A stretch of DNA of 34,281 nt from an uncultured Methylococcaceae bacterium. Lineage in GTDB: Bacteria > Pseudomonadota > Gammaproteobacteria > Methylococcales > Methylomonadaceae. Each line of letters opens with the position of its first letter. Positions within the stretch are counted from its first letter, which is position 1. The stretch lies in contig CAIPDT010000035.1 of assembly GCA_903863905.1 (NCBI GenBank), forward strand, positions 1 to 34,281, read 5' to 3'. Below the pieces are notes generated by a model. The model did no database searches. It was not told where the DNA came from and worked only from the letters and a program-made list of their open reading frames with translations. Positions 1 to 6,403 of this stretch are shown here, piece after piece. The translations under genes were made by a program, and so were the position numbers.

Positions 1-55
1 AAGTTTGGCATGATAAGAATGAACAATAAATGACGTCGAGATTTAAGCGCTTACG

Positions 56-139
56 ATTTTGTACATTATTTAGTCAATTTTGTGCATTAGTTGTTCTATT
101 TTGTACATTATTTAGTCAATTTTGTACATTAGTTGATCG
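56..139. repeat. Four tandem 21-bp direct repeats (possible transposase- or regulator-binding array)
   Basis: Four head-to-tail units of exactly 21 bp occupy 56-76, 77-97, 98-118 and 119-139. Each starts ATTTTGTRCATTA and then diverges over about 8 bp; units 1 and 3 are identical. A 21-bp period puts every site on the same helix face (two turns). No coding frame accounts for it. Just to the right, 162 read leftwards begins TGTCG, the kind of end seen in Mu/Tn7/Tn5053-type elements, whose ends carry several roughly 20-bp transposase sites. The repeats are read directly from the sequence; their role as a transposon end is inference. An operator array for an off-window gene is the main alternative. 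Confidence 0.85.
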
Positions 140-344
140 ATTTTTGAAACAACCTAGCGACAATGTCTTGCTGTAATTGGTTAATATCCATGCGCGGGTT
201 ATGTGCTTTAGAGAGTTTGGATCACTTAATATAAGCTCTATAGTTTTTAATCGCGTTAATCAGCTTTGCATTGGGTTCTGGGTTCTAAACTTGGTTAGGT
301 CAACTCACCTTTTATTGACTTTGTTAGAGTCGTCCAAGCTTAAC
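140..344. other. Gene-free spacer right of the repeats; possible element terminus at 162
   Basis: Nothing here looks coding: the one open frame (177-398, +) has no recognisable family, no ribosome binding site, and overlaps the end of the minus-strand gene. The only notable point is the string ending CGACA at 158-162. Read leftwards this gives TGTCG, about 20 bp outside the last 21-bp repeat. If it is a transposon end, ATGTC (163-167) would be the right copy of a 5-bp target duplication. Confidence 0.3.
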
Positions 345-1223
345 TTAAAAATTCACTTCAAAGCCAAACTCTCGATAGCCCGTTCTAAGGCGATTTAAAT
401 ATTGTTCAGTAGGTCGTGCAATTTCGGTGAGTTTATTTGGATGGGCTATATAGATATGCCCTAACCTTTGGGTATTAAAACTGATTGTCTGATGAATACT
501 CGTCGAATTAGCATGACCAGCATTATCATTAACTTCCTCTTTACCAATATGATCCGTTGCTTTAAACGGCAGCCCTACCCTAACATAATGCACAGACTCA
601 CCTACACAGCCGTCGAGTTTTTGCAATTGTCTTGGCGATATCACATACGCAGCGAACGGACAGCGATAACCGGGGCCACGGTATTTTATATTGGCATAAG
701 CACTCCCATTGTCACCTTGCTTATTAAACACCAATTCAAAACCGTCCAAATAACCTAACAAGGGTTCATCAACGTGACCGATACGTTCTAAAATCCGCTT
801 AGAACTCATATTTGAGCCATAAGCAATGTACCAAGCTTGTTTGTTATCCAATTTGTAGCGACGATAATCTCCTGATTCAATATAGACGTAATTATCAAGA
901 TGTCTTGAGTTGTACAAATAGGTGTAAGCAGTTTCAGTAGTTGCGTCGTTAAACAAGGTCACCTCAACTTCTGTACGCAGGTATAACGACAAGCGTGGAT
1001 TATTTTGAAAATACCCTTCGATATCATCCAACGTTTTTAAGGTGGTGGCGTCAACGTCATAAAGCTCACCATAAACTGTTCCATCACCTTCTACAATGCC
1101 AGGGTAAGCACCTAAATCATATAAGCTTGCCTTGATTGTACCTAAACCGCAAAAAGTAGCGCTCGCTAAACTGTGCGCACGACTCATGCCTTTTAGTAAA
1201 GTGCCATAAACAAAAACTTTCAT
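345..1223 (-). CDS. Two-domain gamma-glutamylcyclotransferase-like (AIG2/GGCT fold) protein
   Basis: A 292-residue protein made of two GGCT-like halves. The N-terminal half (about 1-125) has the substrate-loop signature VYGTLLKG (5-12), the GELYDV strand (52-57) and LDDIEG (65-70), where E69 fits the catalytic glutamate. The C-terminal half (about 131-290) restarts with AYGSNM (134-139), and its LDGCVG (203-208) has V207 at the glutamate position. It ends with a YLNRLRTG-type helix usual in this fold. Members of the fold release 5-oxoproline from gamma-glutamyl compounds; the substrate here is unknown. The start is supported by AGGAGG seven bases upstream of ATG. It stands alone, with 238 bp separating it from the WYL gene. 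Fold assignment is firm; activity of the second half is doubtful. Confidence 0.8.
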   Translation of the reverse strand: MKVFVYGTLLKGMSRAHSLASATFCGLGTIKASLYDLGAYPGIVEGDGTVYGELYDVDATTLKTLDDIEGYFQNNPRLSLYLRTEVEVTLFNDATTETAYTYLYNSRHLDNYVYIESGDYRRYKLDNKQAWYIAYGSNMSSKRILERIGHVDEPLLGYLDGFELVFNKQGDNGSAYANIKYRGPGYRCPFAAYVISPRQLQKLDGCVGESVHYVRVGLPFKATDHIGKEEVNDNAGHANSTSIHQTISFNTQRLGHIYIAHPNKLTEIARPTEQYLNRLRTGYREFGFEVNF

Positions 1224-1461
1224 ACCTTAGCCTCCTAAAATCTTAACCGTGTTAATCGCATCAAATAGTGTATTTTAATAATTAAGACGACAAACCAAGT
1301 CTTTTGAGAAACGTAATTTTAAAACCTTTAAAAAACATATCAGGGTTATCTCTAAATCATTGAACACTCATTTGGGCTAGGCGCCAAATGCTGTAAATAC
1401 AATGATAGCAAACTGAGATTACGACAACGTGTATCGCAGAAAAATCTTGAAAGCTAACAGG

Positions 1462-2481
1462 CTATAGACTATACGTATTGACCATGCCTTTAATTGTATT
1501 AATCATCTTTTGTCTTAAATGCTCGGGCTCAATAACTTCTACTTGCGCACCAAAACCTAATAACCACCAATAGAGCTGTTCATTATCCATCACGGTAGCC
1601 GTGACTAAAACACACTCTGAATTGTATTCTGTAATGTTTTGATCTTTTGATAACGGGGTTTCATAAAGGTGAATAACTGTTTTTTTATCAAACACTACTG
1701 CCAGTTTAATCGGTACTAGGGTATGGTCACTCCAATTGAAGCCCATATTACCCTCGGCAATAAACTGCTTTAAATCAAAGCCTTCAGGCTGCTCCATCAG
1801 TTTATCTAGTGCCTTTGCGTTTTTAATTCTATGTAAAGCAAAGATTCTAAATTCATTAAGGGGCGCTTTGGTAGCAATTAAATAGGTGACACTGCCTCGC
1901 ATCACCAAACCTAAGGGATTGACTGTATACGATTTTACCGGTTGCCCCGTGGGTTGATATTCAAGGGCTAATTGCATTTCTGTCAAAAGCACTTCACTGA
2001 CTATGCTCTGGACTTCTCGATTCGTTTTAGGGGCGATTAAAGTTTGGGTCGGTTGAACAACAGCTATTTTTTTGGGCCAATTAACAATTGAATTACCCTG
2101 TATGCGATTTAAGGCATCTTCTGAATACTTAAAAAAGGGTTCTAATTCATTTAAAGCGACTGCAGGGAATAATTGACTTAGATAGGTTTTTATTAAGGTA
2201 AACGACAAGGCTTGGGCAGCGGTTAAACCGGCAATTAGGATCACTTTAGCATCTTCACGCCAATACCAATCATAACGCCGCTTTTCTAGCACCACGTAAT
2301 CGAGCCCCAAAAAAATAGTCGATAAATACTCCAAATCTCTTTGCACTGTGCGTTCAGTCACCACGATGACATAATTAAGCTCTAATAAGCGCCGCACATT
2401 ATCCACCGAGATGGGGTTGGTCCTTCGACGATCTTTTAGAATCTCTAAAACGCGTAAGTACCGTGTTAATTGATCACTCAT
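1462..2481 (-). CDS. WYL-domain helix-turn-helix transcriptional regulator
   Basis: 339 residues with the usual order of this family. A winged helix-turn-helix occupies about residues 6-60, with TERTVQRDLEYL (42-53) as the recognition region. A WYL domain follows at about 165-225, with TYLIA (199-203) in place of the WYL core and the FRIFALHRI strand (211-219). A WCX-like C-terminal extension (about 255-335) contains YWWLLGFGAQVEVIEP (304-319). AGGAG lies nine bases before ATG. WYL proteins sense nucleic acid or nucleotide ligands and often control defence or DNA-repair genes. No such partner is visible here: its neighbours are a GGCT-like gene and decayed sequence. The target could be its own promoter or something lost. 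Family call is confident; regulon unknown. Confidence 0.88.
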   Translation of the reverse strand: MSDQLTRYLRVLEILKDRRRTNPISVDNVRRLLELNYVIVVTERTVQRDLEYLSTIFLGLDYVVLEKRRYDWYWREDAKVILIAGLTAAQALSFTLIKTYLSQLFPAVALNELEPFFKYSEDALNRIQGNSIVNWPKKIAVVQPTQTLIAPKTNREVQSIVSEVLLTEMQLALEYQPTGQPVKSYTVNPLGLVMRGSVTYLIATKAPLNEFRIFALHRIKNAKALDKLMEQPEGFDLKQFIAEGNMGFNWSDHTLVPIKLAVVFDKKTVIHLYETPLSKDQNITEYNSECVLVTATVMDNEQLYWWLLGFGAQVEVIEPEHLRQKMINTIKGMVNTYSL

Positions 2482-2553
2482 AATAAATTACTCCTTAAAA
2501 ACGTCTTAGTTCGTCGCTTTAAAACGTTGTGATAGTCATTGCTCTAAGACATA

Positions 2554-2739
2554 GAGGCCTTTATAACAATCGCGATTCGCTTAGTGACCCAAAATACCTA
2601 TAAAAATTTTCCTCGTGATCCGGCTAAAACGCTTGCTGCCTTAATGAGTTTACGTTTCAAGGTTAATTATAACGTAGATAATAATTATCCTGATGACGTA
2701 AAAATTAAAAATGCGCTATTATCTCGCTTAGATCAATGA
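2554..2739 (+). pseudogene. Unidentified coding fragment, probably a gene remnant
   Basis: One frame stays open for 61 codons (2554-2736) before TGA at 2737-2739, with no ATG near its left end; GTG at 2584 is the best start. The reading contains RDPAKTLAALMSL and a basic/acidic C-terminus ending NALLSRLDQ, which has normal protein composition. There is no ribosome binding site, and the frame is closed by TAA immediately upstream. I do not recognise the family. The next gene is a clear pseudogene, so the 3' end of a deleted gene is the likeliest reading; a small 51-residue protein from GTG is the alternative. Confidence 0.35.
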
Positions 2740-2772
2740 CAGACATTAACGCTACAGGTTAATCATCACTTT

Positions 2773-3277
2773 ATGACTGCAATTAAAACCTTATGTATTT
2801 ACTGTGGCTCTAGTCCTGGCCGACTAGAGACATATACGAACGTGGCCCGTCATTTGGCACAGGCAATGGTCAGTCGTAATATTAATCTAGTGTATGGTGG
2901 GGCAAGTATCGGTATTATGGGCAGTATTGCCGATCAGGTTTTACAGTTAGGTGGCCAAGTGATTGGGGTTATTCCTAAAGCCTTAGCCAGTAAAGAAATC
3001 GCGCATCCTCACCTTACGGAATTACATATTACCGAATCGATGCATGAATGAAAGATGTTAATGGCAGAACTTGCGGATGGCTTTATTGCCCTGCCTGGTG
3101 GGATTAGCACTTACACACACTTATTCAAAAGACTTTAAAGAGTTAACTAGATCAATTAGAATCGAATCAATACAATATAAGCTATTGATTCTTAATAATT
3201 TAAAAATTGTCTATTTATTAGACAATCTAACTATTTCTAATGAATATTAGGCAGTTAAAGACTTACTCCATGAGTAA
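2773..3277 (+). pseudogene. Decayed LOG/TIGR00730-family gene (cytokinin-riboside-monophosphate phosphoribohydrolase-like)
   Basis: The first 92 codons encode a good Rossmann-like LOG N-terminus: CIYCGSSPG (8-16), NLVYGGASIGIMGSIAD (37-53) and GVIPKAL. An in-frame TGA (3049-3051) stands where the family has Arg in MHERK. The same frame then continues as KMLMAELADGFIALPGG, the family's PGG loop, so a CGA-to-TGA change is likely. Beyond this the loop reads PGGIST instead of PGGxGTxxE, and the frame closes at 3138. A second frame (about 3140-3250) holds sequence resembling the C-terminal KxLLILN strand, implying a frameshift, then further stops. With the nonsense codon, shift and lost catalytic motif, this is almost surely inactive. 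Intact relatives cleave nucleoside 5'-monophosphates to base and ribose 5-phosphate. Confidence 0.85.
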
Positions 3278-3314
3278 TCCACAAAGTTATCCACAGCTTC
3301 TGGGGATAACTTTG
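3275..3314. other. DnaA-box cluster within an intergenic hairpin
   Basis: TTATCCACA at 3287-3295 is a perfect strong DnaA box. TAATCCACA (3275-3283) and the complement of 3301-3309 (TTATCCCCA) each differ by one base. The last two sit in a perfect 11-bp inverted repeat, CAAAGTTATCC (3282-3292) and GGATAACTTTG (3304-3314), with an 11-nt loop. It lies between the LOG pseudogene and the 3' end of the lpxA-like gene. No T-run follows on either strand, so a classic terminator is unlikely. DnaA binding is inference from the motif. Confidence 0.5.
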
Positions 3315-3350
3315 TATTTGTATTTAGGTCAATCAGTTAGCCGATTAACA

Positions 3351-4133
3351 TCATTCTTTTGTTGAAGATAACTCAATAAAACCGTGAGTACCGCGTTTTG
3401 ATTTAATCGCTAACCAGTCTTTTAAGTATTTTAACTCTTCAGTTTCTTCTAAGGCGTCTATACTTTTTTTATTTCTTAATAACCGAAACGCAGCCGACAG
3501 TACGTTGTATCGCTCACCCGTTATACCTGCGCGTCTTAAACCAAGGGTATTTAAACGATAATGCCGAGCGGGACGACCTCCAATTAACATAAAAGGCATG
3601 ACATCCATATTTAAGCCGGTGGTGCCTTGTACAATGGCAAACGAGCCGACACGGCAAAATTGATGTACCACCACAGCACCGCCCATAAAAACATTGTTAC
3701 CCACTTCCACATGGCCACCGACAGCCACATTATTAGCAAAGATAGTGTTATTTCCAATATGACAATCATGGGCGACGTGGCTGTTGTTCATAAAATAACA
3801 GCCTGAACCAATACGGGTTTCGGCGTACTCTTTTGAAGCTCTGTGTGCCGTAAAACCTTCTCTAAAATGATTGTTATCACCAATAATCAACCATGACTCA
3901 GTTTCGGGTTTAAATCCGGTATCTTGAGGTAAACCGCCTAACACTGCATGAGGATGTAAAACATTACCTGATCCCATTTTTACGTGACTATGTACAACGG
4001 CATGCGCTCCGATGTGACTATTCGCCCCAATTTCTGCGCCACTTTCAATCACTGCAAACGGCCCAACCTTAACAGAGTCATCTAAGACAACACCTGGGGC
4101 AATGTAGGCGGTTGGGTGAATATTTTGTACCAT
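3351..4133 (-). CDS. lpxA: LpxA-family acyl-ACP:UDP-N-acetylglucosamine O-acyltransferase
   Basis: 260 residues, close to the E. coli length of 262. The first 190 residues are hexapeptide repeats (IGANSHIG, VGNNVF and similar) forming a left-handed beta-helix. SHVAHDCHIG (118-127) carries H122, equivalent to catalytic His125 of E. coli LpxA, and VHQFCRVG follows at 156-163. The C-terminal helical domain (NTLGLRRAGI, AFRLL) is present. The family adds a 3-hydroxyacyl chain to UDP-GlcNAc, the first step of lipid A synthesis in the cytoplasm. It is not in the usual lpxD-fabZ-lpxA-lpxB block but five bases downstream of xerD; GAGG inside the xerD 3' end serves as its ribosome binding site. It could be a second LpxA-like enzyme with another acyl or sugar substrate, so the gene symbol is a family call. 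Confidence 0.8.
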   Translation of the reverse strand: MVQNIHPTAYIAPGVVLDDSVKVGPFAVIESGAEIGANSHIGAHAVVHSHVKMGSGNVLHPHAVLGGLPQDTGFKPETESWLIIGDNNHFREGFTAHRASKEYAETRIGSGCYFMNNSHVAHDCHIGNNTIFANNVAVGGHVEVGNNVFMGGAVVVHQFCRVGSFAIVQGTTGLNMDVMPFMLIGGRPARHYRLNTLGLRRAGITGERYNVLSAAFRLLRNKKSIDALEETEELKYLKDWLAIKSKRGTHGFIELSSTKE

Positions 4134-4138
4134 ATTAA

Positions 4139-5023
4139 CTATCCTCTTGGATGAAATTTTGAATGTAATTCTTTTAATCGCTGACTGGCGATATGGGTAT
4201 AAATTTGTGTCGTCGATAAATCAGAATGACCCAATAACAATTGCACCACCCTTAAATCGGCGCCGTGATTTAATAAATGTGTAGCAAAAGCATGGCGCAA
4301 CGTATGGGGTGATATCTCTTTATTAATACCGGCTTTAAGAGCATGTCGTTTGATGATATGCCAAAAAGCTTGTCGTGTCATGGCATCCGCCCGATTGGTC
4401 ACAAACAGATAATCAGATTGTTGATTGTGTAACAGGGCCGGCCGTGCTGTTTGTATATAGGTTTCTAAACAACTCATTGCGTCTTCACCTACCGGTACTA
4501 AGCGCTCTTTGTTACCTTTACCTCTAATTCTAACTACGCCCTGTCTAAAACTGATTTGTTCAAACTTTAGGGCGACCAATTCAGAAACCCGTAAACCCGT
4601 GGCATACAGCATTTCAAACATCGCTTTATCACGACAGCCTTGCAGGTTTGTCACCTCGGGTGAATTTAATAAGGACTCTACATCCTGCTCAGACAGAGGC
4701 ACCGGTAAAGTTCGCCCGATATGGGGCGGTTCTATTAAACCAGTGGGATCGATAGTGATCTGATTTTCTCGAATATAATAGCCATAAAAACGTCTGAGAC
4801 TGGATAAAATGCGTGCTGAAGAACGATTGCCAATGCCTTCTTTATAGCGACTGGCTAAAAAGGCCGACAAATCACGAGTCGTCACGTCTAACATCGATTT
4901 ATCGTTTAACCACTTCGCAAAAATACGTAAATCACTACTATAAGCTGACAAGGTGTTTTTACTGAGGCCTTGTTCAACCCAAACCGCATCAATAAATTGT
5001 TCTATTAACACACTCGCTGTCAT
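4139..5023 (-). CDS. xerD: Site-specific tyrosine recombinase XerD
   Basis: 294 residues (E. coli XerD has 298). The N-terminal SAM-like core-binding domain covers about 1-90 and the catalytic domain about 105-290. All catalytic residues are visible: R145 (ATGLRVSELV), K169 (GKGNKE), H240 and R243 (SPHTLRHAF), H266 (LLGHSDLS) and nucleophile Y275 (TTQIYTH). The C-terminus HPRG matches XerD rather than XerC. With XerC it resolves chromosome dimers at dif under FtsK control. Start ATG at 5023 gives a normal N-terminus (IEQFIDAVWVEQGLSKNTL resembles E. coli). It is first of a two-gene minus-strand unit with the lpxA-like gene and is divergent from nudF. Confidence 0.93.
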   Translation of the reverse strand: MTASVLIEQFIDAVWVEQGLSKNTLSAYSSDLRIFAKWLNDKSMLDVTTRDLSAFLASRYKEGIGNRSSARILSSLRRFYGYYIRENQITIDPTGLIEPPHIGRTLPVPLSEQDVESLLNSPEVTNLQGCRDKAMFEMLYATGLRVSELVALKFEQISFRQGVVRIRGKGNKERLVPVGEDAMSCLETYIQTARPALLHNQQSDYLFVTNRADAMTRQAFWHIIKRHALKAGINKEISPHTLRHAFATHLLNHGADLRVVQLLLGHSDLSTTQIYTHIASQRLKELHSKFHPRG

Positions 5024-5104
5024 TATTGATACCTTAGCGCTTGGGGCTTGTTAAGTAAAGTGAACGTCATTACTGACTCAATAGACATTTTAACTGAATA
5101 ATAA

Positions 5105-5136
5105 GGTAATTATTTTAATCTTCTAAAATAATTACC
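5105..5136. promoter_or_regulatory. Perfect 13-bp inverted repeat between xerD and nudF
   Basis: GGTAATTATTTTA (5105-5117) and TAAAATAATTACC (5124-5136) are exact complements around a 6-nt loop. The element lies in the 166-bp gap between divergent xerD and nudF, 53 bp before the nudF ATG. Both transcripts start in this gap, so an operator or RNA structure fits better than a terminator. A TTGTTT (5141) follows that could be a -35. No regulator can be named. Confidence 0.5.
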
Positions 5137-5189
5137 CGCATTGTTTAAGATATGCTATCTTTATTGTATTGTTTTTCCTAGAGAATATT

Positions 5190-5789
5190 ATGAAAAAAGA
5201 ATTTGAAATTATCGACAAAGAAATTGTTTACGCTGGTTTCTTTCGGATGGAAAAATACCGTTTAAAACATACCTTGTTTGCCGGTGGTTGGGGGGCTGAA
5301 ATTAGTCGTGAGCTTTTTGTCAGAGGCAGTTGTATTGCGGTTTTACTCTATGACCCTAGAACGGATAAAGTCATCTTAATTGAACAATTTCGCGCAGGTG
5401 CCATTAATAATCCAGAGCGAGCGTGGCTGGTTGAAATTGTAGCGGGCGCGATTGAAGAAGGTGAAACCGCGGTTGAGGTGGCTTACCGTGAATCGTTAGA
5501 AGAAGCCGGTTGTGAAATTGAAGAATTAATAGTCATTAATGAGTTTTATACCACCCCAGGCGGTGCTGCTGAACGTATTACTTTATTTTGCGGTAAAGTT
5601 GATAGCACTCAAATCGGTGGTATCCATGGCTTGGATGACGAAGATGAAGATATCCTTGTTCATTGTGTTAATTCTGAGGAAGCTTATCAAATGGTCGTAA
5701 ATAACGACATTGAATCTGCCATACCCATTATTGCTATTCAGTGGCTACAATTAAATAAACAGCAACTCCAACAAAAATGGGCTCTTTAA
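5190..5789 (+). CDS. nudF: ADP-ribose pyrophosphatase (Nudix hydrolase)
   Basis: 199 residues from ATG 5190 (E. coli NudF 209); an upstream in-frame TTG at 5169 would add seven residues but has no better ribosome site. The Nudix box is at 86-108: G86, E92, R100, E101, E104, E105 and G107 match GX5EX7REUXEEXGU. The preceding VILIEQFRAGA and the following EFYTTPGGAAERI (118-130) are the conserved substrate-side segments of the ADP-ribose branch. It hydrolyses ADP-ribose to AMP and ribose 5-phosphate in the cytoplasm, using divalent metal. An NlpC/P60 gene starts 24 bases downstream, so co-transcription is likely. Confidence 0.92.
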   Translation: MKKEFEIIDKEIVYAGFFRMEKYRLKHTLFAGGWGAEISRELFVRGSCIAVLLYDPRTDKVILIEQFRAGAINNPERAWLVEIVAGAIEEGETAVEVAYRESLEEAGCEIEELIVINEFYTTPGGAAERITLFCGKVDSTQIGGIHGLDDEDEDILVHCVNSEEAYQMVVNNDIESAIPIIAIQWLQLNKQQLQQKWAL

Positions 5790-5813
5790 CATAGCTTATT
5801 TAACTATCTATTC

Positions 5814-6320
5814 ATGACTCAACTTAGACTTCGCTTAACTCAACACGCCTTATTTACTGTCTGCGTCGTGAGTAGTGTGTGGTTATTTTCTGGCTGTTCT
5901 AGTGTTCCTGAAAAACCCGCCTTAATTCCCCCCCACCAAAGCGCTTCTCCGGCCGTTTCTTATGCGCTGAGTTTACAAGGTGCGCCTTATAGTTATGGTC
6001 ACGCCTCTCCTGAAGAAGGCTTTGATTGTAGCGGTTTTGTAAAGCATGTGTACGAGACACAAGGTATTTCCTTACCCAGAACCGCACGGGATATGGCTCT
6101 GGTCTTACCTGAGATCCCTTTAAATAATATCAACTCAGGCGATTTAGTCTTCTTTAATAGCAATGGTGCGCCCTATTCTCATGTTGGAATTTATATCAAT
6201 AATGACCAATTTATTCACGCACCCAGTCAGCGTAGTGGTAAAGTGATTGTCTCTAGCCTAAATAATGATTATTGGAAAAAACATTATATGGGTATTAGAC
6301 GACCTAGACGTTTACATTAA
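5814..6320 (+). CDS. NlpC/P60-family lipoprotein, probable peptidoglycan endopeptidase
   Basis: 168 residues. A basic N-terminus and hydrophobic stretch (13-27) end in FSGC, giving a lipobox with lipidated C28. The NlpC/P60 domain spans about 45-165, with C72 (DCSGFV), H123 (YSHVGIY) and H135 (FIHAPS) as the catalytic triad. It most resembles Spr/MepS- and NlpC-type enzymes, which cut D-Glu-DAP or DAP-linked cross-links to allow wall expansion; it would act at the outer membrane's periplasmic face. No clear ribosome site precedes ATG, and translation may couple to nudF 24 bases upstream. Codons 38-41 hold a run of seven C (5928-5934), unusual in this AT-rich DNA. Confidence 0.85.
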   Translation: MTQLRLRLTQHALFTVCVVSSVWLFSGCSSVPEKPALIPPHQSASPAVSYALSLQGAPYSYGHASPEEGFDCSGFVKHVYETQGISLPRTARDMALVLPEIPLNNINSGDLVFFNSNGAPYSHVGIYINNDQFIHAPSQRSGKVIVSSLNNDYWKKHYMGIRRPRRLH

Positions 6321-6324
6321 ATGA

Positions 6325-6353
6325 CCGACAACTCTTAACAATTTCAGTATAAT
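6325..6353 (+). promoter_or_regulatory. Sigma-70-type promoter for trhO
   Basis: A perfect -10 TATAAT (6348-6353) is spaced 17 bp from CCGACA (6325-6330), which matches four of six positions of TTGACA. Initiation would fall near 6360, in a run of eight T, leaving a leader of about 45 nt before the trhO ATG. Confidence 0.55.
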
Positions 6354-6403
6354 AGCTTTTTTTTGCTCTGGATTTACGTTTCAGTTTGCAGTATGGAAGT
6401 TAG

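Noticed and set aside
56-139. Direct repeats considered as a CRISPR array
   Set aside because: The units are contiguous 21-mers with no constant repeat plus unique spacer pattern and no cas gene nearby.
177-398. 73-codon plus-strand frame beside the 21-bp repeats
   Set aside because: No ribosome site, no recognisable family, and it runs into the minus-strand GGCT-like gene; treated as chance.
1369-1390. CATTTGG/CCAAATG dyad downstream of the WYL gene as terminator
   Set aside because: Only 7 bp with an 8-nt loop and no T-run on the minus strand; too weak to annotate.
5169-5189. TTG start that would lengthen NudF by seven residues
   Set aside because: ATG at 5190 gives a family-like N-terminus and length; the extension overlaps the promoter region.
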